Part shown: one piece after another, positions 1-5,930 of the stretch
How the letters are laid out: each line of letters opens with the position of its first letter
Position numbering within the stretch: position 1 is the stretch's first letter
NCBI GenBank assembly: GCA_947564305.1
Contig: CANOBT010000248.1
Span: 1 to 6,726 of the forward strand
Direction: 5' to 3'
Length of the DNA: 6,726 nucleotides
Source of the DNA: an uncultured Lachnospiraceae bacterium
Lineage (GTDB): Bacteria > Bacillota_A > Clostridia > Lachnospirales > Lachnospiraceae
Program-made: the position numbers and the translations under genes
Notes under the pieces: model-generated
What the model saw: the letters and a program-made list of their open reading frames with translations, nothing else
Databases searched by the model: none
Told to the model about the DNA's origin: nothing

Positions 1-1248
1 ATGGCATTATCATATAACTTGGATAAATTCAGTATTTATAATTATAACAATCCATTAAGAGGATATTTATATCCGCTGATGGCATATGCTTTGCATAAAT
101 TGGCTTATATAGGAATAGGAGCGGAACGTCTGAATTTTTTTATCGCGACAAGTATATTATATACTATTTGCTTTATGGTGCTGATACCAAAGATTATAAA
201 ATTGATGTTTGAGATTGATATCTCAATCCCCCAACGGTTGATTTATTCTGTCATATGCACGATTATGTTTAGGGGAATGATATTATATCCGTTGACTGAT
301 CTGCCGGGAATAATGCTGGTATGCTTGGCGATTTACTTTTTCTTATTGTTGATGAAAGATAAGGTTAAGCGAAAATGGATGCAGGTTTTATATGCTGGAG
401 GTATAGGTGTGGGACTCGGGGGGGCATATTATGTCAGACCAGTTTATCTTATAGTGTGGCTTGCATTTAGCGGAATGGCGATTACCTATATGATCAGAAC
501 AAAGAAATGGACATTATCAGTTGCGCTATTAGGAATGCTGATTGTTGCAATGCCACAGATATGTATTAACAAAGTTCATTTTAATACATACAGCCCTATG
601 ATACAGACACAGAGCGGTGTGGGAAAATCTTTATATCTGAGACAGCTGGAATGGGGGATTTATGTGCAGAAATATGAATCAAATATGGACGAAGCAGCAA
701 AAAATATTCCCGCTGCAATGATTTATGAAGATTCGATCGGAACAAGACTTTTAGAGCAGAACGGAGAAATTGACTCGTATTTATCCTATATTAAGTTTTG
801 TATCAGGCATTTTGCAGATATGGCATGCATTTATCTAAAACATATATTCAATGGACTGGATATTGTATATCCGGATGCATACATTAAGAATGTATACTGT
901 AATCGTTTTATGGTTCAGTTTTTTAATTATACACTCATCTTTGGAGGCTTGGAAGGTCTGCTATTTTTTATAAAAAGAAAAATGTGGAATGGCTGGCAGG
1001 TAGGACTGGTGATCACTTATTGTCTTCCGATCATGTTGGTAATTCCGACAGCAGTTGAGACACGATTTTTTGTGGGGGCTCATCTGGTTTTGTATTTATT
1101 TGCAGTGATAACATTGATAAACAGGGAGTGGTGGCGTAAAGTTTGGAAATGTAAATGGAAGGCAGCAGGAGTGTATGTTATGTTTCTGTGTGTGTGTTTT
1201 CTTATGAATAGCCAGACATTCAATTGCTATGGAATTCCTCTTTGGTAA
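1..1248 (+). CDS. Polytopic membrane protein, GT-C glycosyltransferase-like, probably 5'-partial
   Basis: The 415 readable residues are dominated by hydrophobic helices, roughly at residues 43-66, 78-94, 99-118, 128-147, 148-166, 171-190, 303-326, 333-352, 357-374 and 388-405. A soluble stretch at about 191-300 lies between two membrane blocks. The opening residues (NLDKFSIYNYNNPLRGYLYP) resemble the first extracytoplasmic loop of ArnT/PMT-like GT-C proteins, which normally follows a first membrane helix. That helix is absent here, so the true start is probably upstream of the window and the ATG at base 1 may be an internal Met. Near the end, VETRFFVG (about residues 353-360) recalls the E-x-R-Y/F motif common in the last third of such proteins. 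GT-C enzymes use polyprenyl-phosphate sugars outside the membrane; that role here is inference from topology and from the neighbouring sugar-nucleotide genes. A polymerase-like or other polysaccharide membrane protein is the alternative. I do not recognise the specific family. Confidence 0.6.
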   Translation: MALSYNLDKFSIYNYNNPLRGYLYPLMAYALHKLAYIGIGAERLNFFIATSILYTICFMVLIPKIIKLMFEIDISIPQRLIYSVICTIMFRGMILYPLTDLPGIMLVCLAIYFFLLLMKDKVKRKWMQVLYAGGIGVGLGGAYYVRPVYLIVWLAFSGMAITYMIRTKKWTLSVALLGMLIVAMPQICINKVHFNTYSPMIQTQSGVGKSLYLRQLEWGIYVQKYESNMDEAAKNIPAAMIYEDSIGTRLLEQNGEIDSYLSYIKFCIRHFADMACIYLKHIFNGLDIVYPDAYIKNVYCNRFMVQFFNYTLIFGGLEGLLFFIKRKMWNGWQVGLVITYCLPIMLVIPTAVETRFFVGAHLVLYLFAVITLINREWWRKVWKCKWKAAGVYVMFLCVCFLMNSQTFNCYGIPLW

Positions 1249-1327
1249 ATATTAGGCGAATATTTAAAAGAGAGTATTAAAAATTAATGACTTTAGAGTG
1301 GATATTGCAGGGAGCGGACAAGATAAT

Positions 1328-2650
1328 ATGGAGATATTAAAACAGAAGATTTTACAGAAAATAGAGAACAGGGAAATTGTTGCAGGAGTTATAGGCCTTG
1401 GATATGTAGGGCTTCCTCTGGCGGTAGAAAAAGCAAAAGCAGGATTTAAAACGATCGGCTTTGATATACAGCAAAGAAAAGTAGAGATGGTAAATACAGG
1501 ACATAATTATATAGGAGATGTAGTTGATTCGGATCTGGAATTATTGGTGGAGAAGGGGCTACTTTCTGCGACAACTGATTTTTCTTTTGTACAGAATGTG
1601 GATTTTATCGCTATCTGTGTGCCGACACCGTTAGATAAACACCAGGAGCCGGATATTAAATATGTTCGTGATGCGGCGATGGCTATTGCAAAGTACTTAA
1701 GAAAGGGAACGATGGTAGTATTGGAGTCTACTACATATCCGGGTACAACCGAAGAACTCATCAGGCCAATTTTAGAAAAAGGCAGTAACCTGAAGTGCGG
1801 GGAGGAGTTTTATTTGGGCTTTAGTCCCGAACGGGTTGATCCCGGAAATTTAATATATAAAACAAAGAATACGCCTAAAGTGGTCGGTGCGATAGGAGAA
1901 GATGCAAAAGAGGTGATATCTGCTATGTATAGGGCAGTTTTAGAAGGAGATATCTACACAGTTTCATCGCCTGCGATTGCCGAAATGGAAAAAATACTTG
2001 AGAATACTTACCGCAATATCAATATAGGTTTGATCAATGAGATAGGAAGGCTTTGCCATGAGATGGAGATTTCTGTCTGGGAAGTGATCGATGCCGCAAA
2101 GACGAAACCTTATGGGTTTCAGGCTTTTTATCCGGGACCGGGTTTAGGTGGGCATTGCATTCCATTGGACCCCTATTATTTGACGTGGAAGGCAAGAGAA
2201 TATGGTTTTCATACAACATTGATTGAAAATAGCATGGTAATCAATGATAGTCAGCCGGAATACTGTGTGGAAAGGGCAATGCATATTTTAAACCGCTATA
2301 AGAAAGCGATTAACGGAGCTAAAATATTGATGCTGGGTGTGGCTTATAAACAGGATATCGATGATTATCGTGAAAGTCCGGCAATCAAAGTGATAGAAGA
2401 ACTGGAAAAGGTAGGAGCTGAGGTAAGCTACTATGATCCGTGGGTGCCAGAATATTATAAAAACGGCAGGAGAGTAAAGGGATTAAAAGAAATCTTCCCT
2501 GAAATGATTGAGAAATTTGATTTAGTGATGATCACTACAGCACATACGAATGTAGACTATGGAATGATACAAAAATATGCAAAGATAATATTTGATACTA
2601 AAAATGTAATGAAAAATTTGAAGAACAGGGATAATATTGAAGTCCTATAG
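1328..2650 (+). CDS. wbpA: UDP-N-acetylglucosamine 6-dehydrogenase (WbpA type)
   Basis: Cytosolic NAD-dependent enzyme that oxidises C6 of UDP-GlcNAc twice to give UDP-GlcNAcA, the first step toward 2,3-diamino uronic acids. Numbered from the ATG at 1328 (440 aa), it shows the Rossmann motif GLGYVG at 23-28, CVPTPLDKHQEPD near 97-109, LESTTYPGTTEE near 132-143, SPERVDPGN with Glu168, Lys222 and Asn226 in the EKILEN segment, and the nucleophilic Cys277 in GGHCIPLDP with Asp281. YKQDIDDYRESPA, with Arg348, opens the C-terminal UDP-binding domain. Length and motifs match Pseudomonas aeruginosa WbpA (about 436 aa) better than UDP-glucose dehydrogenases. UDP-ManNAc dehydrogenase (WecC) is the main alternative, but the next three genes favour the WbpA role. 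The reading frame also has a GTG at 1298 adding 10 residues. I prefer ATG 1328 because AGGGAG at 1309-1314 precedes it, though with a long 13-nt spacer, while the GTG has no ribosome site. Confidence 0.9.
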   Translation: MEILKQKILQKIENREIVAGVIGLGYVGLPLAVEKAKAGFKTIGFDIQQRKVEMVNTGHNYIGDVVDSDLELLVEKGLLSATTDFSFVQNVDFIAICVPTPLDKHQEPDIKYVRDAAMAIAKYLRKGTMVVLESTTYPGTTEELIRPILEKGSNLKCGEEFYLGFSPERVDPGNLIYKTKNTPKVVGAIGEDAKEVISAMYRAVLEGDIYTVSSPAIAEMEKILENTYRNINIGLINEIGRLCHEMEISVWEVIDAAKTKPYGFQAFYPGPGLGGHCIPLDPYYLTWKAREYGFHTTLIENSMVINDSQPEYCVERAMHILNRYKKAINGAKILMLGVAYKQDIDDYRESPAIKVIEELEKVGAEVSYYDPWVPEYYKNGRRVKGLKEIFPEMIEKFDLVMITTAHTNVDYGMIQKYAKIIFDTKNVMKNLKNRDNIEVL

Positions 2651-2655
2651 GGGGC
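2650..2655 (+). promoter_or_regulatory. Ribosome binding site of wbpE-type gene
   Basis: The G-rich run GGGGGC begins at the last base of the preceding stop codon and lies 8 nt before the ATG at 2664. The 13-nt gap between the genes leaves no room for a promoter, which supports co-transcription of the dehydrogenase and aminotransferase. Confidence 0.5.
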
Positions 2656-2663
2656 GATAGAAT

Positions 2664-3791
2664 ATGGAATTCAGGGATTTGAAAGCACAATATAATGAAC
2701 TGAAAGGAGAAATAGATGAGGCAATATCAGATGTTCTGACTGAAGGAAATTTTATTATGGGGCATCAGGTAATAGAGTTAGAAAGAGAATTGGCTGACTA
2801 TGTGGGAGTGAAACATTGTATTACCTGCGCAAATGGAACAGATGCTTTGGAGATGGCTTTAATGGCGTGGGGAATTAAGGAGGGAGATGCTGTTTTTGTT
2901 CCTGATTTCACATTTTTTTCATCAGGAGAAGTGGTGCCTCTGGTGGGAGCAACACCTGTGTTCGTGGATGTATATGACGATACTTTTAATATAAATGTAG
3001 AAAATTTGGAGAAAGAAATTGAAAGAGTGATTTTTGAAGGAGTATTGAGACCAAGGGTAATTGTGGCGGTTGATTTATTTGGGCAACCGGCTGACCATAA
3101 AAAAATCAGGGAGATTGCAGAAAAATATCAGTTGTTAGTTCTGGAAGACAGTGCTCAGGGATTTGGAGGATCTATAGAAGGAAAGAAGGCATGCGGGTTT
3201 GGAGATATCGGAACGACTTCTTTTTTTCCGGCAAAACCTTTGGGGTGCTATGGAGATGGAGGAGCTGTCTTTACGAATGATGATGAGTGGGCAGGGACAC
3301 TGAGATCCATACGTATTCACGGAAAGGGGACAGGGAAATATGATAATGTTCGGATCGGCAGAAATTCAAGACTGGATACGATCCAGGCGGCAATACTGTT
3401 GGTGAAACTTAAAAATTTCAAAAAAGTTGAGTTAGACAGAGTGAACAGAGTGGCAGAATTTTACTCGAAGGAATTACAGGAATATGTTAAAGTGCCTTAT
3501 ATAAAGCCAGGATTTTATTCAAGCTGGGCTCAATATACGATTAAGTTGTCAAATAGAAGAGAAAGGGATTCTTTAAAAAATTATTTAAAAGATAAAGGGA
3601 TTCCAAGTATGGTTTATTATCCGAAGCCAATGCACTTACAGGAAGCATTTAGTGGAATTGTTACAAAAAAGACAGAGGAAGGAGTTCTTTGTGATCTTGT
3701 GCTGTCTTTGCCGATACATCCATATTTGAAAGAAGGGGAGATGTGGTATGTTGTAAACAGTATAAAAAACTTTCTGAATGACCATTTATAG
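2664..3791 (+). CDS. wbpE: UDP-2-acetamido-3-keto-glucuronate aminotransferase (WbpE type)
   Basis: PLP-dependent sugar aminotransferase of the DegT/DnrJ/EryC1 family, cytosolic, 375 aa, close to the usual length. It is expected to transfer an amino group from glutamate to the C3 ketone of UDP-3-keto-GlcNAcA. Visible landmarks are CANGTDAL at 55-62 (phosphate-binding turn), VDLFGQPADH at 136-145, EDSAQGFGG at 161-169 with Asp162 and Gln165 for the PLP ring, Ser186, and the Schiff-base Lys191 in FFPAKPLGCYGDGGAVFTND. GRNSRLDTIQAAILL follows at 232-246, with Asn234 in the position that contacts PLP phosphate from the partner subunit. The FFP-x-KPLGCYGDGGA block is nearly the same as in Pseudomonas WbpE and is more specific than the general family signature. 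The 2-oxoglutarate produced can recycle NADH in some WbpB/WlbA enzymes, which fits the adjacent gene. Other 3- or 4-keto-sugar aminotransferases are the alternative, made unlikely by the neighbours. Confidence 0.9.
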   Translation: MEFRDLKAQYNELKGEIDEAISDVLTEGNFIMGHQVIELERELADYVGVKHCITCANGTDALEMALMAWGIKEGDAVFVPDFTFFSSGEVVPLVGATPVFVDVYDDTFNINVENLEKEIERVIFEGVLRPRVIVAVDLFGQPADHKKIREIAEKYQLLVLEDSAQGFGGSIEGKKACGFGDIGTTSFFPAKPLGCYGDGGAVFTNDDEWAGTLRSIRIHGKGTGKYDNVRIGRNSRLDTIQAAILLVKLKNFKKVELDRVNRVAEFYSKELQEYVKVPYIKPGFYSSWAQYTIKLSNRRERDSLKNYLKDKGIPSMVYYPKPMHLQEAFSGIVTKKTEEGVLCDLVLSLPIHPYLKEGEMWYVVNSIKNFLNDHL

Positions 3792-3797
3792 AGGAGG
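3792..3797 (+). promoter_or_regulatory. Strong ribosome binding site (AGGAGG)
   Basis: A perfect AGGAGG sits 5 nt before the ATG at 3803 and directly after the stop codon of the aminotransferase gene. It fixes the start of the Gfo/Idh gene and is the best Shine-Dalgarno match in the window. Confidence 0.8.
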
Positions 3798-3802
3798 GAC
3801 AG

Positions 3803-4882
3803 ATGAAATACGCATTGATTGGCTGTGGAAGGATTTCAACAAATCATATTAAAGCTGCTATAAATAATAATTTGGAGATCATGGCGGTATGCGATATAGT
3901 TCCTGATCATATAAAAACATTATTGGAAAAGCATGGTTTGGAAAGCGATACTGCAATTAAATATTATACAGATTATAAACAAATGATTCGGGAAAATGAG
4001 TTGGACTTGATCAGCATTGCTACTGAAAGCGGCAGTCATGCAGAAATTGCTCTTTATTGCATAGAAAGAGGAATCCATGTAATTATTGAAAAACCTATAG
4101 CAATGTCTTTGCAGGATGCGGATAAGATCATTAAGCTATCAGAAGAAAAATGTGTAAAAGTGTCCGCGTGTCATCAGAATCGATTTAACATTGCGGTTCA
4201 GGAAATGAGGAAAGCATTAGAAAAAGGAAGGTTCGGGAAATTATCACATGGTTCGATTCATGTCCGTTGGAATCGAAACCGGGATTATTATACTCAGGCC
4301 CCATGGAGGGGGACATGGGCACAGGATGGGGGGGCATTGATGAACCAGTGTATTCATGGGATTGACCTTTTGAGATGGACATTTGGTGATGAAATAGAGG
4401 AAGTATATGGCCAGACTCGCCGACAGTTTCATCAATATCTGGAGGCTGAAGATGTGGGTATGGCGGTTGTGAAGTTTAAAAATGGGGCAATTGGTACAAT
4501 TGAGGGAACAACCAATGTATACCCTCAGAATCTGGAAGAAACATTATGTGTCTTTGGAGAAAAAGGAACGGTAAAAATAGGGGGAAAAGCTACTAATAAT
4601 ATTGAAGTCTGGAATTTTGCAGAAGAGATGGGGGGAGATAACGAGATAAAAAGATTGATGGAAGTCTCCAGTAATGTGTACGGAAATGGACATACAAGTT
4701 TGTTTGCTGATGTGATTGAAGCAATTGAAAAGGACAGGAAACCGTATGTAGATGCTGTGGCGGGGAAAAATGCCTTGGAATTAGTGTTGGGTATATATAA
4801 GAGCCAGAAAACGGGACAAGCTGTGAAATTTCCTTTAGAGAATTTTTCGAGTATGGATATGGCAGGAGAGTTTTCTGATTAA
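3803..4882 (+). CDS. wbpB: UDP-N-acetylglucosaminuronate 3-dehydrogenase (WbpB/WlbA type, Gfo/Idh/MocA family)
   Basis: NAD-dependent oxidoreductase of 359 aa, expected to oxidise C3 of UDP-GlcNAcA to the 3-keto sugar used by the aminotransferase gene just upstream. The N-terminal Rossmann fold starts at once (ALIGCGRIS, residues 4-12), with Asp31 ending the second strand. Glu96-Lys97-Pro98 is the family EKP motif. The sugar-binding half carries RWNRNRDYY at 155-163, APWRGTW at 166-172, then DGGALMNQCIHGIDLL at 175-190, where His185 and Asp188 sit in the usual catalytic helix. Length and the WNRN...APWRGTW...HGIDLL pattern are closer to the WlbA enzymes of Bordetella and Thermus than to the shorter Pseudomonas WbpB (316 aa). 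Some WlbA/WbpB enzymes need 2-oxoglutarate to reoxidise bound NADH and some do not; which applies here cannot be read from the sequence. The gene follows its neighbour by 11 nt. A G7 run at 4328-4334 encodes the Gly pair before the catalytic helix. Confidence 0.88.
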   Translation: MKYALIGCGRISTNHIKAAINNNLEIMAVCDIVPDHIKTLLEKHGLESDTAIKYYTDYKQMIRENELDLISIATESGSHAEIALYCIERGIHVIIEKPIAMSLQDADKIIKLSEEKCVKVSACHQNRFNIAVQEMRKALEKGRFGKLSHGSIHVRWNRNRDYYTQAPWRGTWAQDGGALMNQCIHGIDLLRWTFGDEIEEVYGQTRRQFHQYLEAEDVGMAVVKFKNGAIGTIEGTTNVYPQNLEETLCVFGEKGTVKIGGKATNNIEVWNFAEEMGGDNEIKRLMEVSSNVYGNGHTSLFADVIEAIEKDRKPYVDAVAGKNALELVLGIYKSQKTGQAVKFPLENFSSMDMAGEFSD

Positions 4883-4926
4883 AGAAAAATCGAAAGTGAT
4901 CGAGTGAAAGGTTGAAAGATAATTTT

Positions 4927-5841
4927 ATGTTATTATCAGAGTTTCAAAATATTATAGAGGGAAAACTGATTCGTGACGGGGAATTTGATACTTTGGAATA
5001 TTGTACGTCAAACTGCAATATTGCTTTTTTGACTTTTTTAGAAAATCCTAAATATCTGAATGAATTGAACGAGAAGATTTCATGTGTGATTACGACAGAA
5101 GAAATATCAAAGAAAACTCCGCAACACATAAAGGGAATAATAATTGCTGACGAACCCAGAAAAGAATTTGTAAAGCTGCATAATTTTCTCACAGATAGTA
5201 AAGTGTCAGCTATTCCAGAATTTAAAACAGAAATAGGCGAAAATTGTGATATAAGTCCGTTGGCATTGATCGCAGAAAAAAATGTACGCATTGGGGACAA
5301 TGTTTCTATCGGACCGTTTACTGTAATTAATAACAATGTTTTTATTGGAGACAGATGTAAAATTTATGAACATTGTGTAATTGGGGGGAAAGGGTTTAAC
5401 TATGTGAGAACTAATGAAGGGGAAATTTTGGGGATGAGAGATATGGGAAAAATTGTGATAGAGGATGATGTGGAAATATATCCCATGTGCCATATTGCAA
5501 AAGGTCCGTTATTGACAGACATAACCCGTATAGGAAAGAAGTCAAAAATAGATGCGTTGGTTTATATAGGACATGGCATGAAGATTGGGGAAAGGTCGGA
5601 AATCCTGGCAGGAGCTCAAATCGGAGGAAATTGTGTAATAGGAGATGAATCCTGGATCGGAATTAATGCAACGATTGCTAACAGGATTCAAATCGGTGAT
5701 AATGGGAGAGTGTCGTTGGGGGCGGTTGTAACTAAAAATGTAGATATGGGACAAACTGTTTCAGGAAATTTCGCAGTAGATCATAAGCGTTTTTTGAGCG
5801 AATTAAAGGAAGCAAATGAAAAGGCGAAACTGCGGAAATGA
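4927..5841 (+). CDS. LpxD-architecture N-acyltransferase, probably for the sugar 3-amine (WbpD role)
   Basis: Numbered from ATG 4927 (304 aa). Residues 1 to about 95 resemble the N-terminal domain of LpxD, including F37-L-E-N40-P-K-Y43, spaced as in the LpxD uracil-binding motif (Phe41, Asn44, Tyr47 in E. coli). Residues about 100-275 form a left-handed beta helix of hexapeptide repeats (IGENCDISPL, VRIGDNVSIG, VFIGDRCK, VIGDESWIG). The long loop GGKGFNY at 153-159, followed by GKIVIEDDVEI, matches the GADGFGY...GRVIIGDRVEI insertion of LpxD. His216 in YIGHGMKIG aligns with LpxD catalytic His239. The charged tail HKRFLSELKEANEKAKLRK could be a short C-terminal helix. LpxD N-acylates the 2-amine of a UDP-glucosamine during lipid A synthesis; the neighbours here instead supply a 3-amino uronic acid as acceptor. 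A genuine LpxD is unlikely without other lipid A genes. A TTG at 4912 would add five residues; neither start has a good ribosome site. Donor (acetyl-CoA, other acyl-CoA or acyl-ACP) is unknown. Confidence 0.78.
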   Translation: MLLSEFQNIIEGKLIRDGEFDTLEYCTSNCNIAFLTFLENPKYLNELNEKISCVITTEEISKKTPQHIKGIIIADEPRKEFVKLHNFLTDSKVSAIPEFKTEIGENCDISPLALIAEKNVRIGDNVSIGPFTVINNNVFIGDRCKIYEHCVIGGKGFNYVRTNEGEILGMRDMGKIVIEDDVEIYPMCHIAKGPLLTDITRIGKKSKIDALVYIGHGMKIGERSEILAGAQIGGNCVIGDESWIGINATIANRIQIGDNGRVSLGAVVTKNVDMGQTVSGNFAVDHKRFLSELKEANEKAKLRK

Positions 5842-5903
5842 CATTAAATACAGTCGCTGTTGGTGGACATACTATAGGGGAATATGCTATGATAATGATA
5901 TAA
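5838..5903 (+). pseudogene. Probable remnant of a WbpD-type hexapeptide acetyltransferase
   Basis: A 21-codon frame starts at an ATG that overlaps the preceding stop as ATGA and ends at TAA 5901-5903. Its peptide, MTLNTVAVGGHTIGEYAMI followed by MI, reads as two hexapeptide-repeat turns. The block N-x3-V-x-GHTIGEYAMI fits the stretch of WbpD-type acetyltransferases that normally continues into GAGAVV (Pseudomonas WbpD has CTIVCGVTIGEYAFLGAGAV). Here the frame stops just where that continuation should begin. The expected upstream coils are absent and their place is taken by the end of the LpxD-like gene. The simplest reading is a fragment left after replacement of an ancestral wbpD. A translated micro-peptide coupled through ATGA is possible but not favoured; it has no clear ribosome site of its own. 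Confidence 0.55.
5864..5893 (+). promoter_or_regulatory. Candidate extended -10 promoter for the downstream glycosyltransferase
   Basis: TGGACA at 5864-5869 matches the -35 consensus in 5 of 6 bases. After 18 nt comes TATGAT at 5888-5893, 5 of 6 for the -10, preceded by TGC, which gives an extended -10 element. Transcription would start near 5900, about 30 nt before the ATG at 5931. It lies in the only sizeable gap (89 nt) of the inferred operon. AT-rich DNA yields such matches by chance, so this is a candidate only. Confidence 0.35.
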
Positions 5904-5917
5904 GTTTATTTCTGAAT

Positions 5918-5924
5918 AAAAGGA
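5918..5924 (+). promoter_or_regulatory. Ribosome binding site of the glycosyltransferase gene
   Basis: AAAAGGA lies 6 nt before the ATG at 5931. It supports that ATG as the start. Confidence 0.6.
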
Positions 5925-5930
5925 TATAAA

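Noticed and set aside
1287..1340. 17-codon frame (peptide MTLEWILQGADKIIWRY) overlapping the start of the dehydrogenase gene.
   Set aside because: Only a weak purine stretch precedes it, the peptide resembles nothing I recognise, and such frames are common by chance in an AT-rich spacer.
1328..2650. UDP-glucose 6-dehydrogenase (Ugd).
   Set aside because: The CVPTPL, STTYPGTTEE and PGPGLGGHCIPLDPYYL blocks and the total length match the WbpA/WecC branch rather than Ugd.
4328..4334. G7 run in the 3-dehydrogenase gene, with a similar G7 at 418-424 in the membrane protein gene.
   Set aside because: Both are in intact frames and encode needed or ordinary Gly residues; seven G is short for phase variation, so chance is more likely.
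4944..5336. 130-aa open frame on the - strand.
   Set aside because: It lies wholly inside the acyltransferase gene, has no ribosome site or domain pattern, and is a shadow of the coding strand.
4927..5841. True LpxD of lipid A synthesis.
   Set aside because: The neighbours make a diamino uronic acid, no lipid A genes are seen, the His276 position is Arg, and the host appears Gram-positive.
5842..5930. Terminator or riboswitch in the largest intergenic gap.
   Set aside because: I found no GC-rich stem followed by a T run and no recognisable RNA motif; the gap holds the acyltransferase remnant, a candidate promoter and a ribosome site.
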